Source: Rhizobium mayense
Lineage (GTDB): Bacteria; Pseudomonadota; Alphaproteobacteria; Rhizobiales; Rhizobiaceae
Direction: 5' to 3'
NCBI RefSeq assembly: GCF_030272705.1
Contig: NZ_JARFYM010000015.1
Location: 62,001 to 126,000, forward strand
DNA: 64,000 nt
The position numbers were made by a program, and so were the translations under genes. This document shows positions 8,151-17,381 of the stretch, piece by piece. The notes beneath the pieces are model-generated. The model made no database searches. It was not told the origin of the DNA and was given only the letters and a program-made list of their open reading frames with translations. Each line of letters opens with the position of its first letter. Position 1 is the first letter of the stretch.

Positions 8151-9542
8151 TCAATTCGACAGCACTTTCCCGGTATTGAGGATGTTGTTCGGGTCGATGG
8201 CGCGTTTGATCCGCTCCATCAGCGCGAGCTCTTCTGGGGTCCGGGAAAGCTTGAGATAGGGCTTTTTCTGGAGGCCGATGCCATGTTCGGCGGAAATCGT
8301 GCCGCCCGCCTGCCGGATTGCGTCGAAGACGAGCTCGGTGATTTCCTTATGCGGCTGCGTCTCGCCGGCCGAAGGGATATTGCAGACGAGATGCAGGTTG
8401 CTGTCGCCGATATGGCCGTAGCTGAGCGCGATCGCGTCCGGCCAGCGGCTCTTTATGGCGGCTTCGATCTCGCTGACCACTTGGCCGGCAGCGCTCGTGG
8501 GCAGCCCGACATCGAAAGCCGTCTGCGGCCCCATCAGCCGCCCATATTCCGAAACGCTTTCGCGGACTGCCCAAAGATCGCGCGTCTCGCGCTCGGAGGA
8601 CGGCAGAATGGCGTTTGACACCCAGCCCTCCTCGAGCGTGTCGGACAGAATCTGTTCGAGCATCGCCCGATTTTCGTCGGCATGGCGGCCGCTCGCCTCG
8701 ATCAGTACGTAGATGCCGTGCGGCTCGGAAAAGGCACGGCGCAGGTCGGGCAGATTGCCGGTCATGAAATCGTAGAAGCTCGGCCACATGACCTCGAAGG
8801 ACATGAGAGCCGACCCCATGCGCAGCCGAGCGCTCTTCAGCAATTCGAGCATGGCCGGAAAATCGGGGCATCCACAAAAGGCGGTTGCGAGCGCGGCAGG
8901 TTTTGCCTGTAGCCGCAACACGGCGCGGGTGATGACGCCAAGCGTCCCTTCCGAACCGATGAAAAGCTGCTTCAGATCGTAGCCGGCATTGTTCTTCAGC
9001 ATCTTGTTGAGCGATCGGACAATCGTGCCGTCCGGCAACACCACTTCGAGGCCGAGCACCTGCTCCCGCGCCATGCCGAAACGAATGACACGGTTGCCGC
9101 CGGCATTGGTGGAGAGATTGCCGCCGATGACGCAGGAATCGCGGGCGCCGAGGTCAAGCCCGAAGAAAAGCCCTGCTTCCTCTGCAGCCGCCTGGATGAC
9201 GCTGAGCGGCGTTCCAGCCTGTACGGTCATCGTCGCCATGACGGGATCGATCTCATCAATGCCGTTCATGCGGTCGAGCGAGAGTGCGATGCCGTTTTCG
9301 ATCGGACGAGCGCCGCCTGCAAGTCCTGTGAGGCCGCCCTGCGGCACGACCGGTACCCGGAAGCGATCGCAAAGCCGAAGCGTCGCCGAGACTTGTTCTG
9401 TGCTCCGCGCGCGGACTAGGGCGAGCGGCACGACGGGCTCGAGTCCGGCCCAGTCATTATGGAAACGCGCGGGGATGTCGGCACCGAAAAAGACGTCGCT
9501 GCCGAGTTCGTGCTGGAGCGATTGAAGGAAATCTTCTCTCAT
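8151..9542 (-). CDS. FAD-linked 2-hydroxyacid dehydrogenase (GlcD / D-2-hydroxyglutarate or D-lactate type)
   Basis: A 463-residue member of the VAO/PCMH flavoprotein family. The FAD-binding domain has VPVVPQGGLTGLAGGA, the residues DLGARDSCVIGGNLSTNAGG, and LFIGSEGTLGVIT. The C-terminal FAD-oxidase domain ends with LSYGHIGDSNLHLV and GTISAEHGIG, both typical of GlcD, D-lactate and D-2-hydroxyglutarate dehydrogenases; the histidines bind the metal that holds the hydroxyacid. It oxidises a D-2-hydroxyacid and passes electrons to the respiratory chain. No GlcE or GlcF partner is adjacent, favouring the single-subunit type. The ATG at 9542 follows a GTG at 9545. Confidence 0.88.
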   Translation of the reverse strand: MREDFLQSLQHELGSDVFFGADIPARFHNDWAGLEPVVPLALVRARSTEQVSATLRLCDRFRVPVVPQGGLTGLAGGARPIENGIALSLDRMNGIDEIDPVMATMTVQAGTPLSVIQAAAEEAGLFFGLDLGARDSCVIGGNLSTNAGGNRVIRFGMAREQVLGLEVVLPDGTIVRSLNKMLKNNAGYDLKQLFIGSEGTLGVITRAVLRLQAKPAALATAFCGCPDFPAMLELLKSARLRMGSALMSFEVMWPSFYDFMTGNLPDLRRAFSEPHGIYVLIEASGRHADENRAMLEQILSDTLEEGWVSNAILPSSERETRDLWAVRESVSEYGRLMGPQTAFDVGLPTSAAGQVVSEIEAAIKSRWPDAIALSYGHIGDSNLHLVCNIPSAGETQPHKEITELVFDAIRQAGGTISAEHGIGLQKKPYLKLSRTPEELALMERIKRAIDPNNILNTGKVLSN

Positions 9543-9654
9543 CACGTGGCCTCGATTTACCCGAGAACATTCGTCAATTCTGATAGCAGATTTGATAAGG
9601 CATAGATATCATTGGACGGCGCCGAGCCGAATAATAGCCGGGCACCAGGGACAA

Positions 9655-9684
9655 AAAGCCCGGCGGGATGTTTCGCGCCGGGCC
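9655..9684 (-). terminator. Rho-independent terminator after the MFS transporter
   Basis: Arms GCCCGGCG (9658-9665) and CGCCGGGC (9676-9683) form a strong stem with a 10-base loop. Read on the minus strand it is followed by TTTTT, the classic intrinsic terminator form. It lies just beyond the stop of the transporter gene at 9697. Confidence 0.8.
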
Positions 9685-9696
9685 TTTCATGCGTTG

Positions 9697-11595
9697 CTAT
9701 TGGATGGCGTGGAGGTCAACGCCCTTTGTGTCGCGGATGAAGATAACGCCGATGACCAAGCTCATCGCCGCAACCGCAATCGGATACCAAAGGCCGTAAT
9801 AGATATCGCCCTTGGCGGCGCTCATCGCAAAGACCGTTGCCGGAAGCAGGCCGCCGAACCAGCCATTGCCGATATGATAGGGCAGGGACATGCCGGTATA
9901 GCGGATGCGGGTCGGGAACATCTCGACCAATATCGCGGCGATGGGACCGTAGACCATGGTCACATAGATGACGAGAACGGTGAGAATGGCGATGGTGAGC
10001 GGCCAATTGACCGCATTGGGATCGGCGACCATTTTGAACGCACCCGCGTTCGGTATGCTGAAAACAGGCATTTCCGTTGCCCCGGCGGCTTGTTCCGCAG
10101 TGAGGAGCTTCGCCTTGACGAGATCGGCAACCGAAACGACCGTCTTTTCGCCGGCACGGATCGTGGCAGCATTCAGGCCGAGTTCAGGGTTTGCCGCAAT
10201 GAAGCTGTCCAGCTTGGCGTCCGGCACTTTGGCCGGATCGCGTGCAAGCGGGAAGCCGGCCTTCTGCAGGGCCAGGTTCAGATCATGCGTGAAGGCTGCG
10301 TTTTTTGCCGCGGCGTCCGCGCCGGCAGTGACTGCGTTGAATGAGGTGACGGTCGTATCGCCAACCTTGATCGTTGCAGGCTGGCCGACCGGACCTTGGA
10401 CGATGGCGTAGGGGACTGAGCTCCTGGACAGGAACGAGGTGGCAATGTCGCAGGAGTTGTTGAATTTCGCCGTGCCGACAGGGTTGAACTGGAATGTGCA
10501 ATCGCCGGGGGCTGCCGTGACTGTGGCGCGGACCGTTTGTTGTGCCTCCGCGAGAGCCGGATTTGCCGCGCGGGTCAAGGCGTTGAACAACGGGAAGTAG
10601 GTCAGGATCGCCAGGGCAAGGCCGGCCATGATGATCGGCTTGCGGCCGATCTTGTCGGACAGCCAGCCGAACACTACGAAGAAGCCGGTGCCGATCAAAA
10701 GCGCAATGGCGATCATGATGTTGACCGACTGGCCATCGACCTTCAACACGTTCTGCAGGAAGAACAGCGAATAGAACTGGCCTGCATACCAGACGACGGC
10801 CTGACCGGCTGTCAGGCCGAAAAGCGCAAGCAGGGCGATCTTGGCGTTCTTCCACTGCCCGAAGGCTTCCGACAGCGGCGCCTTGGAGCCCTTACCCTCT
10901 TCCTTCATCCTCTGGAACGCCGGCGATTCACTGAGCGACAGACGAATCCACACGGAAATGCCGAGAAGGATGAAAGACACGATGAAGGGAACACGCCAGC
11001 CCCAATCGGCAAAGGCGTCCTTGCCCAACCAATTCTGCACCACGAGGATAACGATGAGCGACAGGAAAAGCCCGAGGGTTGCGGTCGTCTGAATCCAGGA
11101 TGTGTAGTAGCCGCGCCGGTCGTTGGGTGCATGTTCTGCGACATAGGTCGCCGCACCGCCATATTCGCCACCAAGCGCAAGCCCCTGCAGCAGGCGCAAT
11201 GCGATCAGGATGACCGGTGCAATGATGCCCCAACTGGCCGAGCCGGGCAGGACACCGACCAGGAAGGTCGACAGGCCCATGATCGTGATCGTGATCAGGA
11301 ACGTATATTTGCGGCCGACGAGATCGCCGAGCCGTCCGAACACCAGCGCACCGAATGGCCGAACAAGGAAGCCGGCCGCGAAAGCGAGCAGTGCGAAAAT
11401 ATTGCGGGTTGCCTCCGGATAATCGCTGAAAAAGGCAGCACCGATGAACACGGCCAAGGACCCATAGAGATAGAAGTCATACCATTCGAAGACAGTTCCG
11501 AGCGAAGATGCGAATATCACCTTCTTCTCTTCCCTGGTCATGCCTCGGCCAGAAGTACCCCGACCAGAAGTTTCACCTACAGAGGTGGTTACCAT
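9697..11595 (-). CDS. MFS metabolite:H+ symporter with a large inserted loop
   Basis: An inner-membrane transporter of the MHS type (proline/alpha-ketoglutarate/shikimate permease group). Signatures: SSLGTVFEWYDFYLYG (TM1), RPFGALVFGRLGDLVGRK (loop 2-3), RLLQGLALGGEYGGAA, WGWRVPFIVS, FGWLSDKIGRK, and VEMFPTRIRYTG near the C-terminus. I place the start at 11595 (MVTTSVG) because GGGAGGAAT precedes it; the open frame reaches 11775. The protein has 632 residues against the usual ~430-550. The excess is a hydrophilic insert of roughly 185 residues (about 10015-10575) between transmembrane segments. The substrate is unknown; the adjacent hydroxyacid dehydrogenase suggests a carboxylate. Confidence 0.88.
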   Translation of the reverse strand: MVTTSVGETSGRGTSGRGMTREEKKVIFASSLGTVFEWYDFYLYGSLAVFIGAAFFSDYPEATRNIFALLAFAAGFLVRPFGALVFGRLGDLVGRKYTFLITITIMGLSTFLVGVLPGSASWGIIAPVILIALRLLQGLALGGEYGGAATYVAEHAPNDRRGYYTSWIQTTATLGLFLSLIVILVVQNWLGKDAFADWGWRVPFIVSFILLGISVWIRLSLSESPAFQRMKEEGKGSKAPLSEAFGQWKNAKIALLALFGLTAGQAVVWYAGQFYSLFFLQNVLKVDGQSVNIMIAIALLIGTGFFVVFGWLSDKIGRKPIIMAGLALAILTYFPLFNALTRAANPALAEAQQTVRATVTAAPGDCTFQFNPVGTAKFNNSCDIATSFLSRSSVPYAIVQGPVGQPATIKVGDTTVTSFNAVTAGADAAAKNAAFTHDLNLALQKAGFPLARDPAKVPDAKLDSFIAANPELGLNAATIRAGEKTVVSVADLVKAKLLTAEQAAGATEMPVFSIPNAGAFKMVADPNAVNWPLTIAILTVLVIYVTMVYGPIAAILVEMFPTRIRYTGMSLPYHIGNGWFGGLLPATVFAMSAAKGDIYYGLWYPIAVAAMSLVIGVIFIRDTKGVDLHAIQ

Positions 11596-11918
11596 TTTTA
11601 TTCCTCCCAGTTGCACTAAGGGCATGGCCAGCAGACGCGTGCCATGTCCTTGCATGTTGACGTTGTGCATAGGCTCCCCAGCCGGACTGGCGCGATTTGC
11701 CAGCGCCGGTGCATGCCTCCGGATTTCCTCCCCCCGGAGGTCACGCACCCGATGCACAGGAGAAGTGTTAAGCAAAAATTGAAAAATGCAATGCCCGCAA
11801 CTTGCGGCCCTGGTCGAAAACTGTGCGTAAGGCAGCGAGCGGCTCTACGCAGCCCCCATCTCATGCCTATGGGGGCCTTGATCATTTCGGTCATGTGTGT
11901 TGACGCCGGAAACTCGGG
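11596..11918. other. Intergenic region upstream of the MHS transporter
   Basis: About 320 bp without a supported gene. It holds a perfect 7-bp inverted repeat CCTCCGG (11716-11722) / CCGGAGG (11734-11740), which could be a leader hairpin of the transporter mRNA or the terminator of the upstream minus-strand MFS gene ending at 11919. There is no T-run to decide. Confidence 0.35.
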
Positions 11919-13118
11919 TTATGCCGGTTGAAGCCTGACCCGCTGCAATGGCGGAAAGGCGAGCGCGATCGCGACAGCGCCGAGTCCGACCATGGACGAT
12001 CCGATGAAGAGCCAGGAGTAGTTCGCGAACGTGTCGAAGATCCAGCCGCCAACCAGCGGACCAAAAGCCATTCCAATGCTCGACAACATCGTTGCGGCGC
12101 CAAAAACCGTGCCGATGACGCGCGGGCCGAAATATTCGCGCGCCAGCACCGCATAAAGCGGCATGACCCCGCCATAGGCGCTGCCGAAGATGACTGCGAG
12201 GGCGTAGAATTCGCTGAGCTGGCTGACAAAGAGGTAGATCGCGAGCGCGGCGGCCTGCACCAGCAAGCCCGCGACGAGAACCGGCTTGACGCCAAACCTG
12301 TCTGCAAGCGTGCCATATAAAAGTCTGCCGCCGAGCCCCGCCAGCCCCTCGACGCTATAGATGCTGACTGCCGCCATAGGCGCCACGCCACAGATCGTCG
12401 CATAGCTCACCATGTGGAAGATCGGCCCTGAATGCGCCGCACAGCAGGCAAAGAAGGTTCCACCGAGAACGAGGAATTGCGGTGATCGGAATATGTGTCC
12501 GAGCGGCACGTTGGGACCCTCTGCCGCAGGATCGGCAGCCGGGCCGCCCACGGGCGCCGGAGGACGTCGCACCAATAGCGCTGCCGGCACCAACAAGACC
12601 CACGCCAGAATGCCAATGAGCATCATGGCCGTCTGCCAGTCATAGGTCGAAATCAGCCAACGGGCGAACGGCGAAATCGTCATCGGCGCAACGCCCATGC
12701 CGGCGGAGACCAGCGAAACGGCGAGACTGCGGTTTTCTTCGAACCATGCGGTGGTAGCGGCAATCATCGGTGCGAAGAATGCGCTAGCGGCGAGGCCGAC
12801 GAGAATGCCATAGGTCAATTGAAATTCGAGCAATGATCCAGCGCGACTCGCCAGCACGAGCGCGAGCCCCAAGAGCACCGCTCCCGTCAACACGACAATG
12901 CGGGGGCCGAAGCGGTCAGTCGCCGCGCCCCAAAGGAAACCACCCAGGCCCATAACCAGGAAATTCAGCGTCATCGCGCTCGCAATGCCGGCATGTGACC
13001 AATTGGTGGCGGCGGCAATAGGCACTTGGAAAATAGCCAATGAAAACATTGCGCCAAGCGCGACACAGGTCATGAGTGCGCCGGCGGCCACGATAACCCA
13101 ACGATACGAAACGCTCAT
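11919..13118 (-). CDS. MFS transporter, OFA/monocarboxylate type
   Basis: About 399 residues with 12 predicted hydrophobic segments. Features: WVIVAAGALMTCVALGAMFSLAIF (TM1), GLGGFLWGAATDRFGPR (loop 2-3 motif A), GILVGLAASAFFAPM, and in the second half GLAGLGGRLLYGTLADRFG. This fits the oxalate/formate antiporter and monocarboxylate porter-like group that carry small organic acids across the inner membrane. The start is uncertain: MSVSYRW at 13118 gives a normal N-terminus, while the frame reaches 13148. The gene is alone, with no enzyme partner nearby, so the substrate is unknown. Confidence 0.8.
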   Translation of the reverse strand: MSVSYRWVIVAAGALMTCVALGAMFSLAIFQVPIAAATNWSHAGIASAMTLNFLVMGLGGFLWGAATDRFGPRIVVLTGAVLLGLALVLASRAGSLLEFQLTYGILVGLAASAFFAPMIAATTAWFEENRSLAVSLVSAGMGVAPMTISPFARWLISTYDWQTAMMLIGILAWVLLVPAALLVRRPPAPVGGPAADPAAEGPNVPLGHIFRSPQFLVLGGTFFACCAAHSGPIFHMVSYATICGVAPMAAVSIYSVEGLAGLGGRLLYGTLADRFGVKPVLVAGLLVQAAALAIYLFVSQLSEFYALAVIFGSAYGGVMPLYAVLAREYFGPRVIGTVFGAATMLSSIGMAFGPLVGGWIFDTFANYSWLFIGSSMVGLGAVAIALAFPPLQRVRLQPA

Positions 13119-13361
13119 ATCCGCTGAACCCCATATTCGTGCGATCAATCTTTAGTACGGCATGGACGATCCTATTCCGCTGCCGTCCATTCCCTAAAGA
13201 CGCTCGGGCCAGCGCGATTTCGACATGTTCCTTTCATTTTATTTGCCTCGTGGAAGGTTGTCCGGCAAATCAATTCACATGAGCACCTCGGCAATCGTTG
13301 CTTGCGCCGATGACCGATCCGCTCCCAAAGAAGAGGTGAGGGGACGGCTCGCGGATGGTGC

Positions 13362-13733
13362 CTATTTCCAGTTCTCGCGCCGCCATTCCTCCACGCGCTC
13401 ATCCATATCGATGCTTCCCCTTTCCGTGAGGATTTTCAGCGCGGCGTCGTGCTGCTCGTTACTGACCTCCTGCACGGTCACCAGGACGCCCCCGCGTCGA
13501 AGCGCCTCGGCATAGGTCTTGCGCTGCTCCTCTCTAAAGAAGAGACCGGTCAGGGCATCGACGAAGCCGAGATGATCGATCGGAGGTATGCCGGGGCGGT
13601 TTCCAGGCGTCATGGTGATGGCATCTCTCGGTATACCCGCCTTCCTGAGTTCTTTGGACGCCTTTTCAGCGTCGGATTCCTCGTCAAAAAATGCGCTGAG
13701 CGCATGCGAGCCAGGTTTTCCTGCAATTTCCAT
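13362..13733 (-). CDS. Small stress-type protein (general stress protein 17M-like domain)
   Basis: A 123-residue soluble protein read from ATG 13733, preceded by GGAGAAAG; the same frame runs upstream to 13940 but has non-coding character there. The N-terminal half (HALSAFFDEESDAEKASKELRKAGIPRDAITMTP) has the beta-alpha-beta pattern of general-stress-protein 17M/YflT-like domains. The middle has GFVDALTGLFFREEQRKTYAEALRRGGVLVTVQ, and the C-terminus is charged. Such proteins are usually induced by stress in the cytosol; no enzymatic role is known to me. It lies downstream of the Old Yellow Enzyme gene on the same strand. Confidence 0.7.
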   Translation of the reverse strand: MEIAGKPGSHALSAFFDEESDAEKASKELRKAGIPRDAITMTPGNRPGIPPIDHLGFVDALTGLFFREEQRKTYAEALRRGGVLVTVQEVSNEQHDAALKILTERGSIDMDERVEEWRRENWK

Positions 13734-13827
13734 TGTCTTTCTCCATCGCTGTGGCCCGATGTCATAACGACGGCGGCAGGTCGCAGTTCCCCACCGCAGT
13801 CGTGACGAGACAAGCAGGCGGCCGCGC

Positions 13828-14952
13828 TTACGTGCGGGTAGCGGTGCCGCCCATCTGGAACAGGTCCTTGAACTGGCGCGGCTGACTGCGGAGATATTGA
13901 TTGGCCGCGCGCACCTGCGCGCCCAGTTCGGCGGCTGCATGCCAGGGCCAACGGGGATCGTAGAGAATAGCGCGCGCGAGAGCGATCATGTCGGCGTCGC
14001 CGGTCGAGACAATCGCCTCGGCCTGCGTCGGCTCGGTTATCAACCCGACGGCTACCACCGGCATGCGAACGGCGGCTTTGACGGCGCGGGCAAGCGGCAC
14101 CTGATAGCTTGGTCCGATCGGAATCTGCTGCGCCGGGTGAAGGCCGCCGCTGGAGACATGGATCGCGTCGCAGCCGCGGGCGTCGAGTACCTTGGCAAAC
14201 GCAACGATCTCGTCGACGTTCAGGCCACCCTCGACCCAATCCGTAGCCGACACTCGCATGGTGACCGCCTTATCGGAGGGGAAGGCGGCACGCACGGCCT
14301 CGAAAACCTCCAGCGGAAACCGCATCCGGTTCTCCAGCGAACCGCCATATTCGTCCTCGCGTCGGTTCGAGAGCGGCGAGAGGAACTGGTGCAGCAGATA
14401 GCCGTGGGCTCCGTGAAGCTGGACGAAGTCGAGTCCAAGCCGGCCGGCGCGGACAGCCGAAGCCGCGAAGGCATCGCGAACCCGGCGCAACCCGTCTCGA
14501 TCCAGCGCGGTCGGCGCAACCCGGCCCTCGGTAAACGGCACAGCGGAAGGTGCTTCGGTCTGCCAGCCATGTGGTGTGCCCGGAGCGATCTGCGCCCCTC
14601 CGAGCCACGGGACTTCGGTCGACGCCTTGCGGCCGGCGTGGTTCAACTGAATTCCGATCGGCATGTCCGACCAGCGCCGGACGCCCTCCAATGTCCTGCG
14701 CATGGCCGCTTCCGTCTCATCGTTCCACAGCCCGACATCCGCCCAACTGATGCGACCCTCCGGAAGAACCGCCGTTGCCTCGATGGTCAGCAATGCCGCT
14801 CCCGAAAGGGCAAGCTGGCCGAGATGGATCAAATGCCAGTCGTTCATGCACCCATCTTCCGCAGAATATTGGCACATGGGAGCAATCACGATCCGGTTGG
14901 CCAGGTCGAGATTGCGGACGCGGAGCGGGGTGAATAGGGCGGGTTGGGCCAT
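13828..14952 (-). CDS. NADH:flavin oxidoreductase, Old Yellow Enzyme family (YqjM/NamA-like)
   Basis: A 374-residue FMN-dependent ene-reductase. Motifs: LFTPLRVRNLDLANRIVIAPMCQYSAEDG (the Cys in PMCQYSA is the redox-tuning cysteine of the YqjM subgroup), IQLNHAGRKAS (substrate-binding His), FVQLHGAHGYLLHQFLSPLSNRREDEYGGSLENRMRF (family signature), and ADMIALARAILYDPRWPW (FMN phosphate site). It reduces activated C=C bonds of enones, maleimides or nitro compounds using NADPH, probably in electrophile detoxification. The luciferase-like gene lies 78 bp upstream on the same strand. Confidence 0.93.
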   Translation of the reverse strand: MAQPALFTPLRVRNLDLANRIVIAPMCQYSAEDGCMNDWHLIHLGQLALSGAALLTIEATAVLPEGRISWADVGLWNDETEAAMRRTLEGVRRWSDMPIGIQLNHAGRKASTEVPWLGGAQIAPGTPHGWQTEAPSAVPFTEGRVAPTALDRDGLRRVRDAFAASAVRAGRLGLDFVQLHGAHGYLLHQFLSPLSNRREDEYGGSLENRMRFPLEVFEAVRAAFPSDKAVTMRVSATDWVEGGLNVDEIVAFAKVLDARGCDAIHVSSGGLHPAQQIPIGPSYQVPLARAVKAAVRMPVVAVGLITEPTQAEAIVSTGDADMIALARAILYDPRWPWHAAAELGAQVRAANQYLRSQPRQFKDLFQMGGTATRT

Positions 14953-15030
14953 GATGATATCCTTTGTGTGGTGTGGGGCATGCGCATGGTTGCCGTGAAT
15001 GATCGGCTCTTCTTAGATCATGAATCGACG

Positions 15031-15975
15031 CTAACGAAATTGCGGAATAACCTCTGACGCGAGTTCCTGCATTACCTCTTCTGCCGGCGGTTCGTCGCTC
15101 GTCAGGTTGAACATGATGTGTTGGGCGCCCATTTCGCGCAATGCCACAAGTTCCTCGATCAGGCCGACCCGGCCGACCCGCAGACCGAGGTCGAGCTGCT
15201 GGGTTGGCGCATGGGCATTGTCTTCAAGCTGCAAACGCAGAGATGATGCAAAGGCCGGCGATTTCGTTGGATCGACCTTCTGCACCGCCGCGCGCCAGAT
15301 CGCGTAGCGGTCACGCTGCCTTGCGAGAGGTCTGTAATAGGTTGCCCAGGCGCAGGCGTTGCGGGCAATCCAACTGATCGTCTGCCCAGCGGATCCGACC
15401 GCCAGCGTCGGGATGTTTCCATGCAATGGTCTCGGACGAATCTCGGCATCGGGATCGGCCGTTGCGCCTGAGGGGTCGATGCGCCCATCCTTATTCAGGA
15501 GCCCGGAAATCCGCTCCCAATTCTCCCGGAACCGCTCCGCCGCATCCGATAGTTCCTGTCCGAACGGCCGAAATTCTCCCGGTCGGTCACCTGAGCCCAG
15601 CCCGAGCAGAAAGCGGCCTTTCGACAGATGATCGACGGACGCCGCGCCCTTGGCCGTGTGGATGAAATGCCGCAATGGGGAAACGATGGCGCCTGTAACC
15701 AGGGCGATCCTGTCGGTGGCGGCCGCCAGGGCGCCCAGATGAACCCAGGGATCCAGATGTTCGATGGGGTCAGGATAGTCGGGGCTGTTCAGGGGCACAT
15801 CCCGGACCCAAAGGGCAGAGAATCCCAGTCGGTCCGCAAGCCGAGCGAAATCGAGCTGCGCATACGGATCCGGCCGGGTCTCGCCGGCGCGCGTCAAGGG
15901 AAGCACCAAACCGAACGAAAGGTTGCCCGGCTTGAAGACGGACTCAAATGCCGGATGCTGCCTCGAGTTCTCCAT
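15031..15975 (-). CDS. LLM-class flavin-dependent oxidoreductase
   Basis: A 314-residue bacterial-luciferase-fold protein: NLSFGLVLPLTRAGET, FARLADRLGFSALWVRDVPLN, DPWVHLGALAAATDRIALVTGAIVSPLRH, KGRFLLGLGSGDRPGEFRPFG (conserved G-x-G-x-G turn). The C-terminus ends with ALREMGAQHIMFNL. Members are FMN- or F420-dependent monooxygenases or reductases. No flavin reductase is next to it, although the downstream OYE gene on the same strand may act with it. The substrate cannot be deduced. Confidence 0.82.
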   Translation of the reverse strand: MENSRQHPAFESVFKPGNLSFGLVLPLTRAGETRPDPYAQLDFARLADRLGFSALWVRDVPLNSPDYPDPIEHLDPWVHLGALAAATDRIALVTGAIVSPLRHFIHTAKGAASVDHLSKGRFLLGLGSGDRPGEFRPFGQELSDAAERFRENWERISGLLNKDGRIDPSGATADPDAEIRPRPLHGNIPTLAVGSAGQTISWIARNACAWATYYRPLARQRDRYAIWRAAVQKVDPTKSPAFASSLRLQLEDNAHAPTQQLDLGLRVGRVGLIEELVALREMGAQHIMFNLTSDEPPAEEVMQELASEVIPQFR

Positions 15976-16162
15976 TCACACTCTCCTTCGTCGGCCCTGC
16001 ACCGATCTGACGACCTATACGACCCAATGATTACGTGGGAACGAATTGAGCCGTCGCCGCACTGCCGCGCTCATGTTTAGCGCGGGGCGACTCCGATCCG
16101 CGCCAGATACCAGGAGCTCAGATCGGCTGAGCGGACCGATGTTTTCACTTTCGTCAGATGAT

Positions 16163-17119
16163 TTATGACCGGGCAACCGGCAGCAATGTGCGCTTCTCGA
16201 TTCGACCCGCAACCGAGAAAACGAGCAGGTCGGTGTCCTGACCGATCCTGTCGCCGCTCATCAGTCTTACGATATCATCGACGCCGCCGATCGGCGTACC
16301 GTCGATCGCCAGGATATAGTCGCCGTCCCGCAAGCCGGCACGATCGGCCGGACCGCCAGGCTCGACCCGCCTGACGCGCACCGAGGTTGTCTGGTCGGTG
16401 CCGGCCTCAAGGGCGATCCTGCGCGGCAGCTCGATCGTATCGCCGGCGATCCCGATAAAGGCGCGCCTGACCTGGCCATAGCGGAGTATCTCCGAGACCA
16501 CAAAGTTCGCCGTATTGGAAGCCACCGCGAATGCGATGCTTTGCGCACCCTGGATGACGGCCGTATTGACCCCGATGACCTCGCCGCGCGAAGACACCAG
16601 TGGCCCACCGGAATTACCGGGATTGAGCGCGGCGTCGGTCTGAATGACGTCGTCCATCAGGCGACCGCTCGCAGACCGCATCGAGCGACCAAGCGCCGAT
16701 ACGATACCGGCGGTCACCGTCCACTCGAAGCCGAGCGGATTTCCGATGGCGATGGCGATGTGGCCCCTGCGCAGGCGCTTGGAGTCCCCAAGACGAGCCC
16801 AGGCTCCAACGCCTGAATTGGCTCGGATGAGGGCGATGTCGGTGTCGACGTCACGCCCGAGGACGCGTCCCTCAGTCACCGAACCGTCCGGCGTGGTGAT
16901 GCGGACGATCTTGGCGTCGTCGACAACATGGTTGTTGGTGACGATGAGCCCGTCTGGCGAGACGGCAAAGCCGGAACCATGCCCACCCCTGCCGCCAACC
17001 CGCTCGATCCGGCTGACCGCCGGTCCGACCGTGTCCACCGCACTCGCTATGGATTGAGAATATGCATCTATCAGTGCCCCGTCATCCGCGGGCACTATGT
17101 CCTTGTCTATGAAACCCAT
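16163..17119 (-). CDS. HtrA/Deg-type serine protease with PDZ domain, no export signal
   Basis: A 318-residue trypsin-fold protease with an intact catalytic triad: H64 in VTNNHVVDDA, D94 in DTDIALI, S170 in LNPGNSGGPLV. A C-terminal PDZ domain follows (VEPGGPADRAGLRDGDYILAIDGTPIGGVDDIVRLM). DegP-like proteases normally carry a signal peptide and work in the periplasm. This one starts MGFIDKDIVPADDGALIDAYSQ with no hydrophobic leader, so it is predicted to be cytosolic. It probably degrades damaged proteins. The gene is monocistronic and divergent from the ohrR remnant. Confidence 0.88.
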   Translation of the reverse strand: MGFIDKDIVPADDGALIDAYSQSIASAVDTVGPAVSRIERVGGRGGHGSGFAVSPDGLIVTNNHVVDDAKIVRITTPDGSVTEGRVLGRDVDTDIALIRANSGVGAWARLGDSKRLRRGHIAIAIGNPLGFEWTVTAGIVSALGRSMRSASGRLMDDVIQTDAALNPGNSGGPLVSSRGEVIGVNTAVIQGAQSIAFAVASNTANFVVSEILRYGQVRRAFIGIAGDTIELPRRIALEAGTDQTTSVRVRRVEPGGPADRAGLRDGDYILAIDGTPIGGVDDIVRLMSGDRIGQDTDLLVFSVAGRIEKRTLLPVARS

Positions 17120-17268
17120 CGTTTGATCCTCAAACAGCGGCGCCCATCGTCGCTGCCGCCGGCGGCCCGATCACCGTGATGCCTGGTCCGCCATGGCGCT
17201 GTCGTAAGGATTAAATGGATGGGCGTCGGCCTGCGTTCAAGTCGTGATACTATGCCTCGATCATCGCG

Positions 17269-17281
17269 CAATTAATTATTG
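17269..17281. promoter_or_regulatory. Candidate OhrR operator upstream of ohrR
   Basis: CAATTAATTATTG is close to a palindrome and resembles the AT-rich CAATT/AATTG palindromes bound by OhrR-type MarR repressors. The TAATTATT half recurs 12 bases on. It lies about 100 bp upstream of the ohrR start, in a GC-rich genome where such an AT-rich patch stands out. Binding is inferred. Confidence 0.35.
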
Positions 17282-17381
17282 TAGTAATTATTAGGATAGC
17301 AGTTGTTTCGGCTGGTTGAGGCGCTTAAACCTGTGATAATCCTTCGCATCATAATTATTTTTGCCGCTCCCGGAGACCCTG

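Noticed and set aside
10537..11619. 360-codon plus-strand frame opposite the MHS transporter
   Set aside because: Highly charged, motif-free translation opposite a well-supported membrane transporter.
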